From positions 24,118,119 through 24,182,118 of the forward strand of contig CM077648.1 of NCBI GenBank assembly GCA_039707465.1: DNA of 64,000 bases, written 5' to 3'. Made by a program: the position numbers and the translations under genes. Origin of the DNA: Rhabdophis nuchalis (lineage: Eukaryota; Chordata; Lepidosauria; Squamata; Natricidae). Positions 1 to 12,437 of the stretch are shown here, in pieces. The notes beneath the pieces are model-generated. The model was given only the letters and a program-made list of their open reading frames with translations, was not told where the DNA came from and did no database searches. How positions within the stretch are numbered: position 1 is the stretch's first letter; each line of letters opens with the position of its first letter.

Positions 1-356
1 TAGTGAGGAGGTTTCTCCAGATGTTGGACTGAGCCTAATTCTTTGTAGTTTCAATCCACTGGTTTTAATTATGCACCCTGGGGCAATAAAAAAGAATTCT
101 ACTTCTTCTAAGTGACATCTCTTCCAATATTTGAAGACTATGATCTTATTTCCCATAGTTAATACTTCTGTAAGCTAAAAATACTCAGGTTTTAACTGTT
201 TCTCATGGGGTTGGTTTCCTGACTCTTCATTTTCTTAATGACCTCCTCTGAATTATTCTTAAATTATTATTCTTTGCTTTGAATTGTGGTGCCCAGAACT
301 AGATGCAGAATTCCAATTGGGGACTGACCAGGGCAGAATAGAATGGAACAATTTCT

Positions 357-725
357 ATTTTTTATATTAGGTAGCATTTAGTAATTTAGGTAAGAGCGAA
401 TAGACTGATAAGGAGATAAATAAGGGGTATAATGTGAACAGAGAGGATAACATCTGGCTTGTTTGGAATTACTAGAGTGGTGTATAGTGGAAGTCAGGGG
501 GGGGAGTGGGAGGTGGGGGAGGGTTAGGGTGGTTAGGGGAAGGAAATAGATTTGCATAATTAGTTTAGAAGATGGGGTTAATCGGATAATGTTATTCTGT
601 GAGAAATTTATATTATGTTGGCGGGGAAGAGGGGGGGGTACAGCATGTGTATTCGATTTATATTGTATATAAGGGGGGGAAGGGGAAAAATTTGTTTGTG
701 TAAAACTTTTTCAATTAAAAAAAAA
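357..725 (+). mobile_element. Short poly(A) retroinsertion, probably a 5'-truncated L1 3' end
   Basis: A 369-bp block ends in an A run (717-725) and is bracketed by a perfect 17-bp direct repeat, AGAATGGAACAATTTCT, at 340-356 and 726-742. This is the signature of target-primed insertion by L1-type machinery. It interrupts the antisense CR1, so it is younger. It contains a G-rich tract, as L1 3' untranslated regions often do, but has no coding match, so L1 rather than another poly(A) element is an inference. Confidence 0.75.
496..539 (+). other. G-rich tract with quadruplex potential
   Basis: Several runs of three or more G separated by one to three bases lie within about 45 bp inside the poly(A) retroinsertion. 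This fits the usual G-quadruplex pattern. A second G-rich patch lies at 620-640 and a third near 672-685 in the same element. Mammalian L1 3' untranslated regions carry a comparable polypurine tract. Function is inferred only. Confidence 0.6.
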
Positions 726-850
726 AGAATGGAACAATTTCTTGATCTGGATTCTAAACTCCTGACTGTACATGCCAAGATTGCATTCACTTTCAAGGGA
801 GCTGCATCACACTAATTGTTAACCGATCGCCAATGCTGATGGTGCGCCTT

Positions 851-1797
851 TAGTAGATTCTTTCTTTAAAACTCCCATCTTGTGTTCTTTTTCCCATTAG
901 TTGCTCCTTCAAATTTTGCTCATGGCATTTTTAGTTTATTATAACTCTCAAACAAATCTAAGGCACATGTTTGATAACTCTCCATTTAAATTCCATTAAA
1001 ATTAGAAGCTCCATTGCTCTATTTCTTTTGAAAAATGGTATCCTTCAATTATATCAGTTGGAGGCATTTCATCATGACTCTAATGCAGCTATAAAGTCAT
1101 GCTTACATTTCTATTCTAAGAGATCAACAGCATCGCAATATGTACAAGGGGTGCTATGACATTTCTTATGTTTTTGTTCTTTCAGAATGTTTGTCGAATG
1201 GTTTTAGAAGTCTCATTTCAACAAAGCATTCATAGTTTATGCTGAGAACCTTACTGTCATATTTTCATGTCTACTTCCAAAAGAATTCAATTTAAAATTG
1301 TTCCTATCAAGTTCACCAGTCCTTTTGAGGTACGGCCCATCCTCTATCAATGGTATGACATATAGATAATTCAGACCCTGTTCTCCATTGGCAAATCTCT
1401 CCTAGCAACACCATTTATATATAGCCAGTTGTTGACCTGTAGTATTTGTTCACTTTCTGGTCCTGGTCCATGGTCTGGGAGAATGAACAAGAATACCACC
1501 TTGGCTCCCAGGCTTTTGAACTTTCTTTTGAAATTTTCAAAATTGATGATGGGACATACCACCTATCCCTTGTGATACAACACTACCTTCTCCTGTCTAC
1601 AACACAGTCCTTTCAGCAACCCCAAGAAGAATCCACACTCATTTGTGCTCTGATTCAGGTGACTCTGAGGCTACAAATAAATCCCCAAGTGGCCTCCATG
1701 ACTCTCAGAAAGCTAAAACAACTGACCTCCAGAGTGCTAACAACCAGACGACTGCAAATAATATGCATCTTTCTATTTCCCGTCATTCAGTCAGAAC
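851..1797. other. No recognisable feature
   Basis: AT-rich sequence without a recognised repeat, RNA gene or convincing coding frame. The open frames here are short and show no known domain. Confidence 0.5.
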
Positions 1798-1954
1798 TAG
1801 GGATGGGCTTCAAAATTTTTAGCAAGGGGTTCTCTGCCCAGTTGCTGCATGGGCGTGGCCATGGTGGGCATGGCCTAGTTGGGCTCCTGCACCATGGAGG
1901 GCATTTTTGCCCTCCCCAGGCTCTGGCGGCTTTGCTCGAGCTTCTGGGAAGGTG

Positions 1955-2489
1955 AAAATTTCAAGGTGTTGATCACCATCATTAAAACGCTTCATGGCAC
2001 AGGACCTAGCTATTTGCGGGATTGTATCCTGCCTCATACATCCCTTCGGCCGATTCGCTCCCACAGAGAGGGACTTCTCTGGGTGCCGTCTGGTAGGCAA
2101 TGCCAGCGGGTGACGCCCAGGGGAAGGGCCTTCTCTGTGATGGGCCTGACCCTTTGGAACGACCTACCCCCGATATTAGAACCACCACGGACCTCCGCTC
2201 CTTCCGCCAAAAAGTAAAGACATATCTGTTCCATCAGGCCGGCCTGGCCTAATTTCTGTTCCTCATACCAGTCTGTAGCTTAAATTGTTTTAATTAGGTT
2301 CTAATTGGGATTCAGTTTTAATGTACTATAAATTTTTAGTACAGGGTTATTCGTTTAATTCGGTTTTAAATTATGTATTTATTGCAATGTTTTCTATGTT
2401 CTTGAGTTTCCTGTACACCGCCCCGAGTCCCTTCGGGGACAGGGGGCGGTTTAGTAATTAGAATAAATAATAATAATAAATAATAAAAA
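1955..2489 (+). repeat. L2-clade LINE, 3' end
   Basis: Encodes the C-terminal part of an L2 ORF2, broken by frameshifts. It runs from a KTLHGTGPSYLRD-like start, through an SLRPIRSHREGLL motif near 2040-2090 and LWNDLPP near 2152, to an LFHQAGLA-like end. An untranslated region with a double hairpin (2418-2452) and an AAT-type tail follow. Four other copies in this window share the layout (6.05, 8.31, 24.9 and 48.9 kb). 5'-truncated; nested in a hAT-like repeat. Confidence 0.85.
2418..2452 (+). other. L2 3'-terminal hairpin
   Basis: Outer arms CCGCCCC and GGGGCGG enclose an inner TCCC-TTC-GGGGA stem-loop just before the AT-rich tail. All five L2 copies in the window keep this structure. LINE reverse transcriptases of this group are known to recognise a structured 3' end, so this is the likely role. 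Confidence 0.6.
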
Positions 2490-2745
2490 ATGGCCTCCTC
2501 AGGCTCTGGAGACCCCTTCCTGAACTTCCAGTAGGCCCATTTTTTTTGCCCTCCCCAAGCCTCCACACACATCCTGCACTTAGGTGCATCCAAAATGGAC
2601 TGCTGGGGGGGGGGGGCTCCTGGGGGGTGGTGGTAGGGTGGAGTGGGCGAGGCCAGCCAGGACTGGGATTTGGCAGTTCTCCAAATTGCACAAAGTATTA
2701 GCTAGAGGTTCTCCCGAACCCCTGCGAACCCCCAGCAACAAAATG

Positions 2746-4494
2746 TTTTTAAGGAAAAAGCCCAAGAAAGTCCGGTTTCCTTTTAAAAAGCACCTTTAGG
2801 ACACCGAGATAAATGATTTCTTTTTCTTTAGTTCTTTCCTCAAGCTTTTAGGTAAGGCAAGAGCACGTGAAGAAGAACCTCTTTCCCTTCACCTCTAAAA
2901 CTGCAAGCCCATGTACTGCAGACCAGGTTGCAGGCCCATCTGACAGCAATCTTTATTGCAAGCCACTGTTCCAAGCAAGGATTCCTTCGTGATGTCCAAA
3001 TGTTTGCATGCTCACATACGGTACCTGCTCTGAATCGTGCTCAAAGGAAAATAAAGTTGCCCTCGCGTGCTTTCAGCCCTGGATTCAAAGCATTTGAAAC
3101 AAACAAATCACAAATACGTTGTAGACTCCAACCATATAAAACAAGGCCTGTCTTTCGGGACTTTGGTTTCCTTGGTTACCGCAGAAATTGTCACTATTAG
3201 GCATTGGAGCAGTCCTGAATGCTAACACCGTCAAAGAGTTTGGCTTCCTCCCCCCACCCCCTTTTTCTTTCCACTCTCTCCAACCTCTTCTCAATGCTTT
3301 CCTCCTATTAGATCACTGAGATTATCCATGGACAACCCAATTATTTCAACAAATCCCATCTTTGTTTCAACTTAATTTCCCCATTCAAAAAAGCAAATCA
3401 ATGCAGGTGCATCTATTTAGCTTGACCTTTATATTGAGGTTTTTTGAAAGCTGGAGAGATTTCAATATTGGTCCAGATTACAAATATTACAAGTACCAAC
3501 TCAAGAAATATTTTTTGATTGTTGTATTTGCTTCATTATTCATGTTCCATGCTTGTTTGGGAACATAGCTGGACTAAATCCATCTAAGTAGTTGAAAGGT
3601 AGATTTTTAAAAAAAATAAATTAAAAGGCAGTTATAGCAAATACATGTAATGCAGACTTTCTGCTATTGTTGTTTACATCTGAATTGTAGCTTGCCATTC
3701 TATCCATCTGGTCTATGGCCAATAATGCTGTTACTATGGCGATAGAAAGGAAATAAATCATTTTCAGAAATTAAGTGGGATGGCTTCTGTACATCTCGGA
3801 TTTTCTATGGGAAAGGCATTAACCTTTATTTTGAGTTTGTATATACAAACAGATTAAAGAAAAGTTGCAAAACAATTTGAGTTAAATTATTGTGCAAACC
3901 CAAATATTCCCTTAAAAGTAGTGTTTATTCTGAACTGAATATAGGTCTGGACCATGTATATATTTACAATTGATGATTCTTCACTAAAAACGAGGGGGAG
4001 AATTTCTTCAAATAAATATCCAACTAGAGCATTACATTTTTGAAAATACATTTTAGAAATATTTAGAGGAATATTATGTGTAGTATAAATCTACAAAGAC
4101 AAATACTTCTAAAATGCAAATTCTTCCTCAAATGCACAATTTAAATAAGTCTAATTTTTTGGATATTTCTAATATCAATACATTTAGATTCAACTTAAAT
4201 AGCTGAACTATATCTCTATGTACTCTTATACTAGATAGGTAATTGCTTCCAGGCACCATCAAAACTATTCTGGAACCAACTGATTTAGACATCAAGTAGC
4301 TCCCAAAGACATCAATTCAGACTTAGCCAATTTATATAATATTCAAGAAATGATTCCCAAATCATCAATTTTATTAATCCTGGTATGGAATATGTAGGTT
4401 TATCAATAAATACCAACATATTATCTCAAATAAAATTCCTTTATATTCTTAGCCAAACAAATCAAATCATCTTAACATGACATCTACTCATATC
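2746..4494. other. No recognisable feature
   Basis: AT-rich sequence with no recognised gene. A pyrimidine-rich stretch lies at 3247-3290. Short open frames look random. Confidence 0.5.
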
Positions 4495-4495
4495 T

Positions 4496-4567
4496 ACTCC
4501 CCCCTGAGTCCCTTTTAGGTGAAATACGGCAGTATATAAATCGAAATAATAAATAAATAAATAAATA
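4496..4567 (+). repeat. Old LINE/SINE 3' tail with (AAAT)n
   Basis: A 'ctgagtccctttt...cggcagtatataaatc' segment followed by AAAT repeats has the form of a conserved 3' tail shared by several amniote retroposons. Too short and diverged to assign further. Confidence 0.4.
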
Positions 4568-5086
4568 CTCAAGAAATGACAGAATGAGCCTACCACACAA
4601 TGCTTTAAAAAAAAAAGTGTGGAGAAGATTCCCTTAGTCTTCACATGCTTTTGGAGAAGAGAAAACAACTTTAATCCAGTGTAAACTTCTTGAAAGAAAG
4701 AACAGTTTGAATAAATGAATAAAAAACAGGTCCTGCCTTGCTAGTAGACCTTGTTTATTAAATGATAGATTTTTGCTACCTGAAGAGTTGCAATAGAAGT
4801 ACACCTGCCAAAATAAAACAGAGAAATGATGTCTTCAGTTAAAATAACTTTTAACATCTAGACTGGTTCAGCATTGTAAGGGCTTCAAAATCCATCTAAT
4901 ATACATATATGAATGGAAATATTTAATAACTATTGGTGGTAACAATTGAAAATTAGTACTGGAATATGTTGTATACTCCATGGAATATTAATGGTAATTT
5001 GAGCACACAATGCTCAATAATAGCGATGTATTTAGTTATGTTTGATGGATAACCTGTGATTTTAATCCTAATTGTGAGAACTAATG

Positions 5087-5406
5087 TGTTGAAGTTTAAA
5101 GGAGGAATGGAGTCCGACACAGGCAGGTTCAAAAACTGGCTGTTTATTGGCAAAGTTTAACAGCAGTAATACACAACCGCAAGCAAAAGTTAAAAGGTGC
5201 GGTAGACAGGGACTTCCCCGCTTGACAGCTATTTAAACAAGAGCTGTCAAGCGGGGAACCAATCAGGAACCTTGGCAACCCAATTCCAGCCAGTCGCATC
5301 CGAGCCAATCAGACGCGACTGGCTGTTACCAAGCCTACAAGGGTGAGATCGAGGACTTGCGGCCGGTCGTAAGTCGAGGACCGGTCGCAAGTCGAGGACC
5401 TCAACA
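5087..5406 (-). mobile_element. Solo LTR (LTR retrotransposon or endogenous retrovirus)
   Basis: A 320-bp unit has inverted termini TGTTGA and TCAACA, flanked by near-identical 5-bp duplications TAATG (5082-5086) and CAATG (5407-5411). Read on the minus strand it is ordered like an LTR. First comes an 18-bp direct repeat (plus 5365-5400), then two inverted CCAAT boxes (plus CCAATCAG near 5260 and 5307), then a TTTAAATA TATA-like box (plus 5229-5237), then an AATAAA signal (plus 5144-5149) near the 3' end. No internal gag/pol sequence is present, so it is a solo LTR. Superfamily not determined. Confidence 0.7.
5212..5257. repeat. Inverted repeat inside the solo LTR
   Basis: A CTTCCCCGCTTGACAGCT-type arm at 5212-5229 and its reverse complement at 5240-5257 flank the TATA-like TTTAAAT. 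It would form a stem-loop around the presumed core promoter. Confidence 0.6.
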
Positions 5407-5411
5407 CAATG

Positions 5412-6049
5412 CACAAAAACTTGTAACCAAACGACATGCTTGATGAAATTGAGGAAAGTATTTTATATGTGTTGTTTTGGTTTTGTTTGTTTTAAAAATA
5501 AAAAATTTATTTAATTTTTTTAAAAAAAATATCCATCTAATATTATACAGATTGGTATGTGTTTTTTAAAATAAGACCCCTATAAGTGATTGTTAGAATA
5601 TAATTGACGTAGTGATCAAGGATATAGAAACAAAGAAATGCAGTAAGGGATTGAGGAATCCAGTACATGAAGATCCGTAGATTATTTGGGTACATCACAT
5701 ATCTATGTATTTAAAGTTACAGTTAACGTAATTTAGTTTTTGATGAATCAAACACATGTTACAGCATTTGTAGACAAAATGCCTCAGATTGGTGAGGTGG
5801 TAGGCAATAATATTGAAGATGACCTAGGTCTTATATTTGAATTGATCTGGGATCATTTTGAGTATGCAAAATTGATTGAATTATATGGACTGCCAGTTTG
5901 GTTTAGTGATTAAGGAATTAGGCTAGAAAACCAGGATATTGTGAATTCTAGTCCTGTTTTAGGTACAAAGCTCAACTTAGCAGTTTTAGGGAAATAATTC
6001 ATCCCTGACTTGTGGAAAGTCTGTTCAGTTGTCACTTCTATTCTACAAG
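5412..6049. other. No recognisable feature
   Basis: AT-rich sequence with A and T runs near 5495-5535. No repeat family or gene recognised. Confidence 0.5.
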
Positions 6050-6480
6050 TTACATCCCTTCGGCCGATTCGCTCACACAGAGAGGGACTTCTCCGGGTGC
6101 CGTCCACCAGGCAATGCCAGTGGGCGACGCCCAGGGGAAGGGCCTTCTCTGTGATGGCCCCGACCCTCTGGAACGACCTACCCCCGGATATTAGAACGAC
6201 CACGGACCTCCGCGCCTTCTGCCAAAAAGTAAAAACCTATTTGTTCCATCAGGCTGGCTTGGCCTAATTTACGCTTCTCGCCCCAGTCTGTTTTCTCAAA
6301 CTGTCTATTGGGTTTTAATGGGTAGTAATTTTAATGTTCTTAAATTTTTAGTACAGGATAGTTTAATTCGCTTTTAACTTTGTGTGTATTGTATGTTTTT
6401 ATATGGTTTTTTAATTTTCCTGTACACCACCCCGAGTCCCTTCGGGGAGAGGGGGCGGTTTATAAATGTAATATATTATG

Positions 6481-6548
<68 letters not shown>
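6050..6548 (+). repeat. L2-clade LINE, 3' end with ATT tail
   Basis: Starts inside the conserved SLRPIRSHREGLL segment and keeps one open frame through LWNDLPPDIRTTTDLRAF to LFHQAGLA (stop near 6265). It continues through the untranslated region and terminal hairpin (6426-6459) into an (ATT)n array at 6481-6548. Strongly 5'-truncated but less decayed than the copy at 1955, so probably younger. Confidence 0.85.
6481..6548 (+). repeat. (ATT)n microsatellite at an L2 tail
   Basis: About 22 pure trinucleotide units directly continue the L2 3' tail. Confidence 0.95.
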
Positions 6549-7516
6549 GATGTTGATATTGCCTAGTCATATGCTTAGCTTTTGAGCTCAGGTAAGGTCA
6601 ACCAGATGCTGCCACCTGTGTAAGGTCACAGCCCTAATTTTTTAGATGGATCCAATTGATTTGTGGTTGGTTTCTGTAGGCAAAATGAGTGGATACACCA
6701 TTTTGTTTTGGGGCTCAGTTACTAGGAGTATCCAGCTGGGGCTCAGTTACCAGCTGGCATTCTCCTTCACTTTTTCTTTCTATACCTAGGTTTCCCTTTC
6801 CTTTTCTCTCCTATTATATCCCAAGGCTTAGGCCTGACGAGGGGACGAGGGGAGAAAGGAATTAAGGAAGAGATTGCTTCTTTCCAGTCTTTCTCATTAG
6901 TTAGATTCCTCTCTTTGTGCTAAACCAGAAGACCCACTTTCAGTAAAACAAAGGGGACATGCATCAAATTCATACTGCAGAAAGCAATGCCTCCCACATT
7001 GCTATTTTATCTCTTCCTCTCACAGCCTCAGGAGATGGATCGGTCCGTATGGGGATGGGGAAAGAATTCATTGTGTTGAATTCATTGCCTTGCTGGCAAG
7101 CAAAAAAAGAAGAAAAGGCAATGCTTGTTTCCCCACCTTTTGTGATTAATTCAGGCAACTGGATGCCTTCTACTTACAAAGTAATCATATTTTTTGCAAT
7201 TTATGAGTGAACCAGAATTATATGGATGCAATGAATTAGATAGGATGAAGTTGCAGGCCAGAAAATAAGCATGCAACTCCCAGTCGGTCCTTTACCACTG
7301 TGCTTTTATTAAGCGATGACATATCAAATCAAGTCAATCTTTTTTTTTTTTTACAATCATAGACCAGCATAAGGAGAGTGGGGTACAATGATTAAAAAGC
7401 ATAGAAGAAAGATCAGAGTTTTAAAATAAAAATTATGAACACCTAGAAAATATTTGAAAACATATTAAAACAGATAGTTGTCAACCCTGAAACAGATACT
7501 GGTAGTTGTCAACACT
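6549..7516. other. No recognisable feature
   Basis: No known repeat or coding segment recognised. Short open frames at 6959-7210 lack any domain. A T run lies at 7341-7352. Confidence 0.5.
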
Positions 7517-7672
7517 AAATGGCCTAGGTCAGGGGTCTGCAAAGTCGGCTCTTTTAAGACTGGTGGACTTCAACTCCCAGAGTTCCCCAGCCAGCTGGCT
7601 GGGGAACTCTGGGAGTTGAAGTCCACCAGTCTTAAAAGAGCCGACTTTGCAGACCCCTGACCTAGGCCATTT
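7517..7672. mobile_element. Perfect 156-bp palindrome containing a hAT-type MITE
   Basis: Two 78-bp arms are exact reverse complements with no loop (centre between 7594 and 7595). The inner part (7530-7659) is the palindromic MITE family also seen at 38586, 40786, 45156 and 59243: a CAGGGG terminus, 'ggacttcaactcccag' arms and a central 'ccagctgg'. Flanking octamers GCCTAGGT (7522-7529) and ACCTAGGC (7660-7667) share CCTAGG but are inverted rather than duplicated, so the symmetry runs past the element into the flanks. Confidence 0.9.
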
Positions 7673-8156
7673 TGAGATTTCAGAGCTGACACACTAGCGA
7701 AGAGGGATAGGGAGGGGGAATAGTTGGGGTTGGTAACCAAAACAAAACATTGTGGGAACCAGGGACATTCCTCCAGGTGCTTGGAAGGAGGAGTCAACTA
7801 GCAACTGGATAGCATTCTGATTGGACCATGTGACTGATTGTTTTGAGAAAGTGACAAACTTTTACTTTTAACCAGGTGAAAACCATGGGAATATTCAGAG
7901 TCGGTTTTCACCAGCTTGTGCCAATATGACATATCCAATACACCTATTCTTTGAGGAATTTGCTTGCCTCACAGTTTTGTTCGCTCTGGGTATGTTACTT
8001 GGAATCCTGACAATAGTATATACAAAGCATATTAAATCAGATTCTATATTAAAGAAAAAAACCCAAGAATCTAAAAAAAATCTAAAAGGTGGGATAGAGA
8101 TAGTGTAGGAAAAGTTTGTGTTCCAGTGTTGTCGTCCAGAATGTTTGGGGGAGTAA

Positions 8157-8290
8157 ACATTCATTTTGTGGAGATGTTTCACCATGAAGTTGATATACAA
8201 ATTGAATAAGAGTGCGTCCAATATGCAGCCTTGCTTGATGCCTTTCTCAGTTTCAGTGATCCTGAGTGAGATGATCTTACTGTAAATGAG
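8157..8290 (-). pseudogene. LINE reverse transcriptase fragment, clade unassigned
   Basis: On the minus strand one frame reads through a KGIKQGCILDALLFNLYIN segment, which matches reverse-transcriptase motif 4 (xRQGCxLSPxLFNLxI) of non-LTR elements. Upstream and downstream coding decays quickly and no YXDD box follows. It lies between the palindrome and an L2 3' end and may be an old LINE broken up by both. Clade not determinable by eye. Confidence 0.5.
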
Positions 8291-8310
8291 GTCCCTTCAT
8301 GCAGCATACA

Positions 8311-8868
8311 TATTATTTATTTATTATTTATTTTATTTTATTAAATTTATAGACCGCCCCCTCTCCCCCATGGGGACTCGGGGTGGTGCACAGGAAATTA
8401 AAAATCCAATAAATACAACAATATACAAAATACAAAATATTAAAACCGAATTAAATTACCCCTGTGCTAAAATCAATATTAAAACCCCTAAAACCCTAAC
8501 AATTACCCCTTAAAATTCTGATTAAACAATTTTTTTCTGCAGCTGGTATATAAAAAATTAGGCCAGGCCAGCCTGATGGAAGAAGTAAGTCTTTAACTTC
8601 TGGCGGAAGGAGCGGAGGTCCGTCGTTGTTGTGATTTTGGGGGGTAGGTCATTCCAGAGGGTTGGGCCCACCACAGAAAAGGCCCTTCCCCTGGGCGTCG
8701 CCCGCTGGCATTGCCTAGTGGACGGCACCCAAAGAAGTCCCTCTCTGTGGGAGCGAATTGGCCGAAGGGATGTATGGGGCAGGATGCGATCCTGCAGATA
8801 ACTAAGTCCCGTGCCATGGAGCGCTTTAAAGGTGGTAACCAACATCTTGAAGCACACCCGAAAGGCCA
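8311..8868 (-). repeat. L2-clade LINE, 3' end, antisense
   Basis: Minus-strand reading gives KALHGTGLSYLQDRILPHTSL, LWNDLPPKI and KTYFFHQAGLA in a single frame (8558-8868). It is followed by the untranslated region, the terminal hairpin (plus 8355-8388, loop ATG instead of TTC with the stem kept) and an AT-rich tail to 8311. 5'-truncated. One of the better preserved L2 ends here. Confidence 0.85.
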
Positions 8869-9045
8869 CATATATTAGATGAAGAAGACATCTTTCAGCT
8901 AAGGAAACCTTCAGTTTCCCCCAATTTAGCTCAGGATATGGAATCAAATGCTGTTTTGAACTTTATGAAAGCAGAATAAGCCATGTTGTTGCAAACCATC
9001 CAGAGTCACTTGCTATAGTGTAGAATATGAGTAGTCTATAAATTA

Positions 9046-9349
<304 letters not shown>

Positions 9350-9830
9350 AAGGAGATTATATTTCTGGAGGGGTGTTTTTCAAAGAGATGATGCCACTGG
9401 ACTATGGTTGATTGACTTTCCTTAAAACCAGTTTGCTCCTGGAATTTTTATTGTAGACATGTGTAGAGTTTGCTGATTATGTGGAGGAGACTGGTTGGTC
9501 CATAATGATCAGGATCATTCTTCTTTTCCTTTTTTTTAAATACATATAGAGGCAATGATTACAAGGTCCCAATCCTTGGGAACTTAGCCATAAGTGTTGA
9601 TGCAAGTAAAGAGTAAGGGCGAATGGGGGCCCAGAAGCCTAAGTTGTTTTTAATAGGACAAGAAAAAAACTACACCAACAGATTTACCTGTCCTTATTTC
9701 AACATTTTTGCCATTTAAACTTGAACATATTAATCTTGTTCTGACACACACCACAATTTTTTCGCATTTCCTCTTTGAAAACTGGAATGGCATCGTTATT
9801 ATGGCATAAATTAAAATGCCAGCATCTCCT
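9350..9830. other. No clear feature
   Basis: AT-rich sequence; 9380-9600 may be old LINE coding sequence, but I could not support a family. Confidence 0.4.
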
Positions 9831-9832
9831 AT

Positions 9833-10197
9833 CAATACAATACAATACAATAGCAGAGTTGGAAGGGACCTTCTAGGTCTTCTAGTCCAACCCCCTGCGT
9901 GGGCAGGAACCTTATACCATTTCAGACAAATGGCTATCTAACATCTTTTTAAAGGCTTCCAGGGTTGGGGCATTCAGAACTTCTGGAGGCAAGCTGTTCC
10001 AGAGGTTAATTGTTCTAACTGTCAGGAAATTTCTCCTCAGTTCTAAGTTGCTTCTCTCCTTGATTAGTTTCCACCCATTGCTTCTTGTCCTGCCCCCAGG
10101 TGCCTTGGAGAATAGTTTGGCTCCCTCTTCTTTGTGGCACCCTCTGAGATATCGGAACACTGCTATCATGTCTCTCCTGGTCCTTCTCCTATCAAAT
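9833..10197 (-). repeat. CR1 LINE 3' end, antisense
   Basis: A (AATAC)n tail (9833-9852) is followed by the antisense CR1 end 'agagttggaagggacc'. The minus-strand ORF2 C-terminus follows, with the conserved RRTRRDMIAVFRYLRGCHKEE and RRNFLTVRTINLWNSLPPEV motifs. Coding is open over most of its length. 5'-truncated. Confidence 0.9.
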
Positions 10198-10324
10198 GTA
10201 GCAAAGCCATAGAACAGGGTAACTACAAGGTATTTCATTATTAAGTACCTAAGTCTTATTACCCATACATTTAGCAATATTCTCATTATCTTTGAAAAGA
10301 AAAAAGACAAGAACGTTTTGTCCA

Positions 10325-12057
<1,733 letters not shown>

Positions 12058-12065
12058 TTCTAAAA

Positions 12066-12429
12066 CAGGGATATCAAACTCAAGGCCCCCAGCCCAGATT
12101 TGTCCCTAAGGGTACTTAGGTTTGGCCCATGTGCTGCCCTGGAAATAGCAAAGGACCAGATCATGGTGTCTCTGCCAGCAAAAATGGAGCTGGGGGGGGG
12201 CTGCATGCGGCCCTCCGAAGCTCCACTTTCACTGGCAGTGGGTTGTAGAAAGCCATCGCAGCCGGAAATGGAGCTTGGTAGCCCATTTTCACTGGCAGAG
12301 TGCTCACCCCACCACAGACACCCCCAACATGAGTGACGTAGACTGGCCATGTTCACCATGGACACGCCCACCCTGCGGTCAAACCCAACCCTGGCGTGAC
12401 ACTCAATGAAATTGAGTTTGACACCCCGG
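12066..12429. mobile_element. hAT-type non-autonomous element
   Basis: Inverted ends (CAGGGATATCAAACTCAAGG and the reverse form ATTGAGTTTGACACCCCGG) enclose 364 bp, flanked by perfect 8-bp duplications TTCTAAAA at 12058-12065 and 12430-12437. The 8-bp duplication and CAGGG terminus are hAT hallmarks. No transposase. Same family as 23711-24001 and probably 41721-41854. Confidence 0.9.
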
Positions 12430-12437
12430 TTCTAAAA

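Larger units (their letters stand above)
1..850 (-). repeat. CR1 LINE fragment, antisense, old
   Basis: The + strand carries the reverse complement of the C-terminal coding part of a CR1 non-LTR retrotransposon. Recognisable stretches lie near 110-160, 200-250, 285-350 and 743-815; they match the order usual in amniote CR1 copies read antisense. The copy is diverged and has no open frame. It is split at 357-725 by a younger insertion, after which the CR1 match resumes exactly. Boundaries are approximate, and the left end runs out of the window. The family call is from recognition, not alignment. Confidence 0.7.
1798..2745. mobile_element. hAT-like non-autonomous repeat, interrupted by L2
   Basis: Sequence on both sides of the L2 at 1955-2489 resembles the recurrent family seen at about 30.9, 45.5 and 52.0 kb: GGGCATGG-type direct motifs, a 'ccctccccaggctctgg' segment and a 'ggcagttctccaaa' segment. 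The two halves join into one repeat if the L2 is removed. I did not find a clean target duplication, so the ends are approximate. Confidence 0.45.

Noticed and set aside
1446..1955. 169-codon plus-strand frame
   Set aside because: No domain; the end lies within hAT-like repeat, and no supporting splice or promoter signal was seen.
7926..8108. 60-codon frame with one predicted membrane segment
   Set aside because: A small single-pass frame with no recognised homologue; cannot be told from chance in AT-rich DNA, though a terminal exon cannot be excluded.
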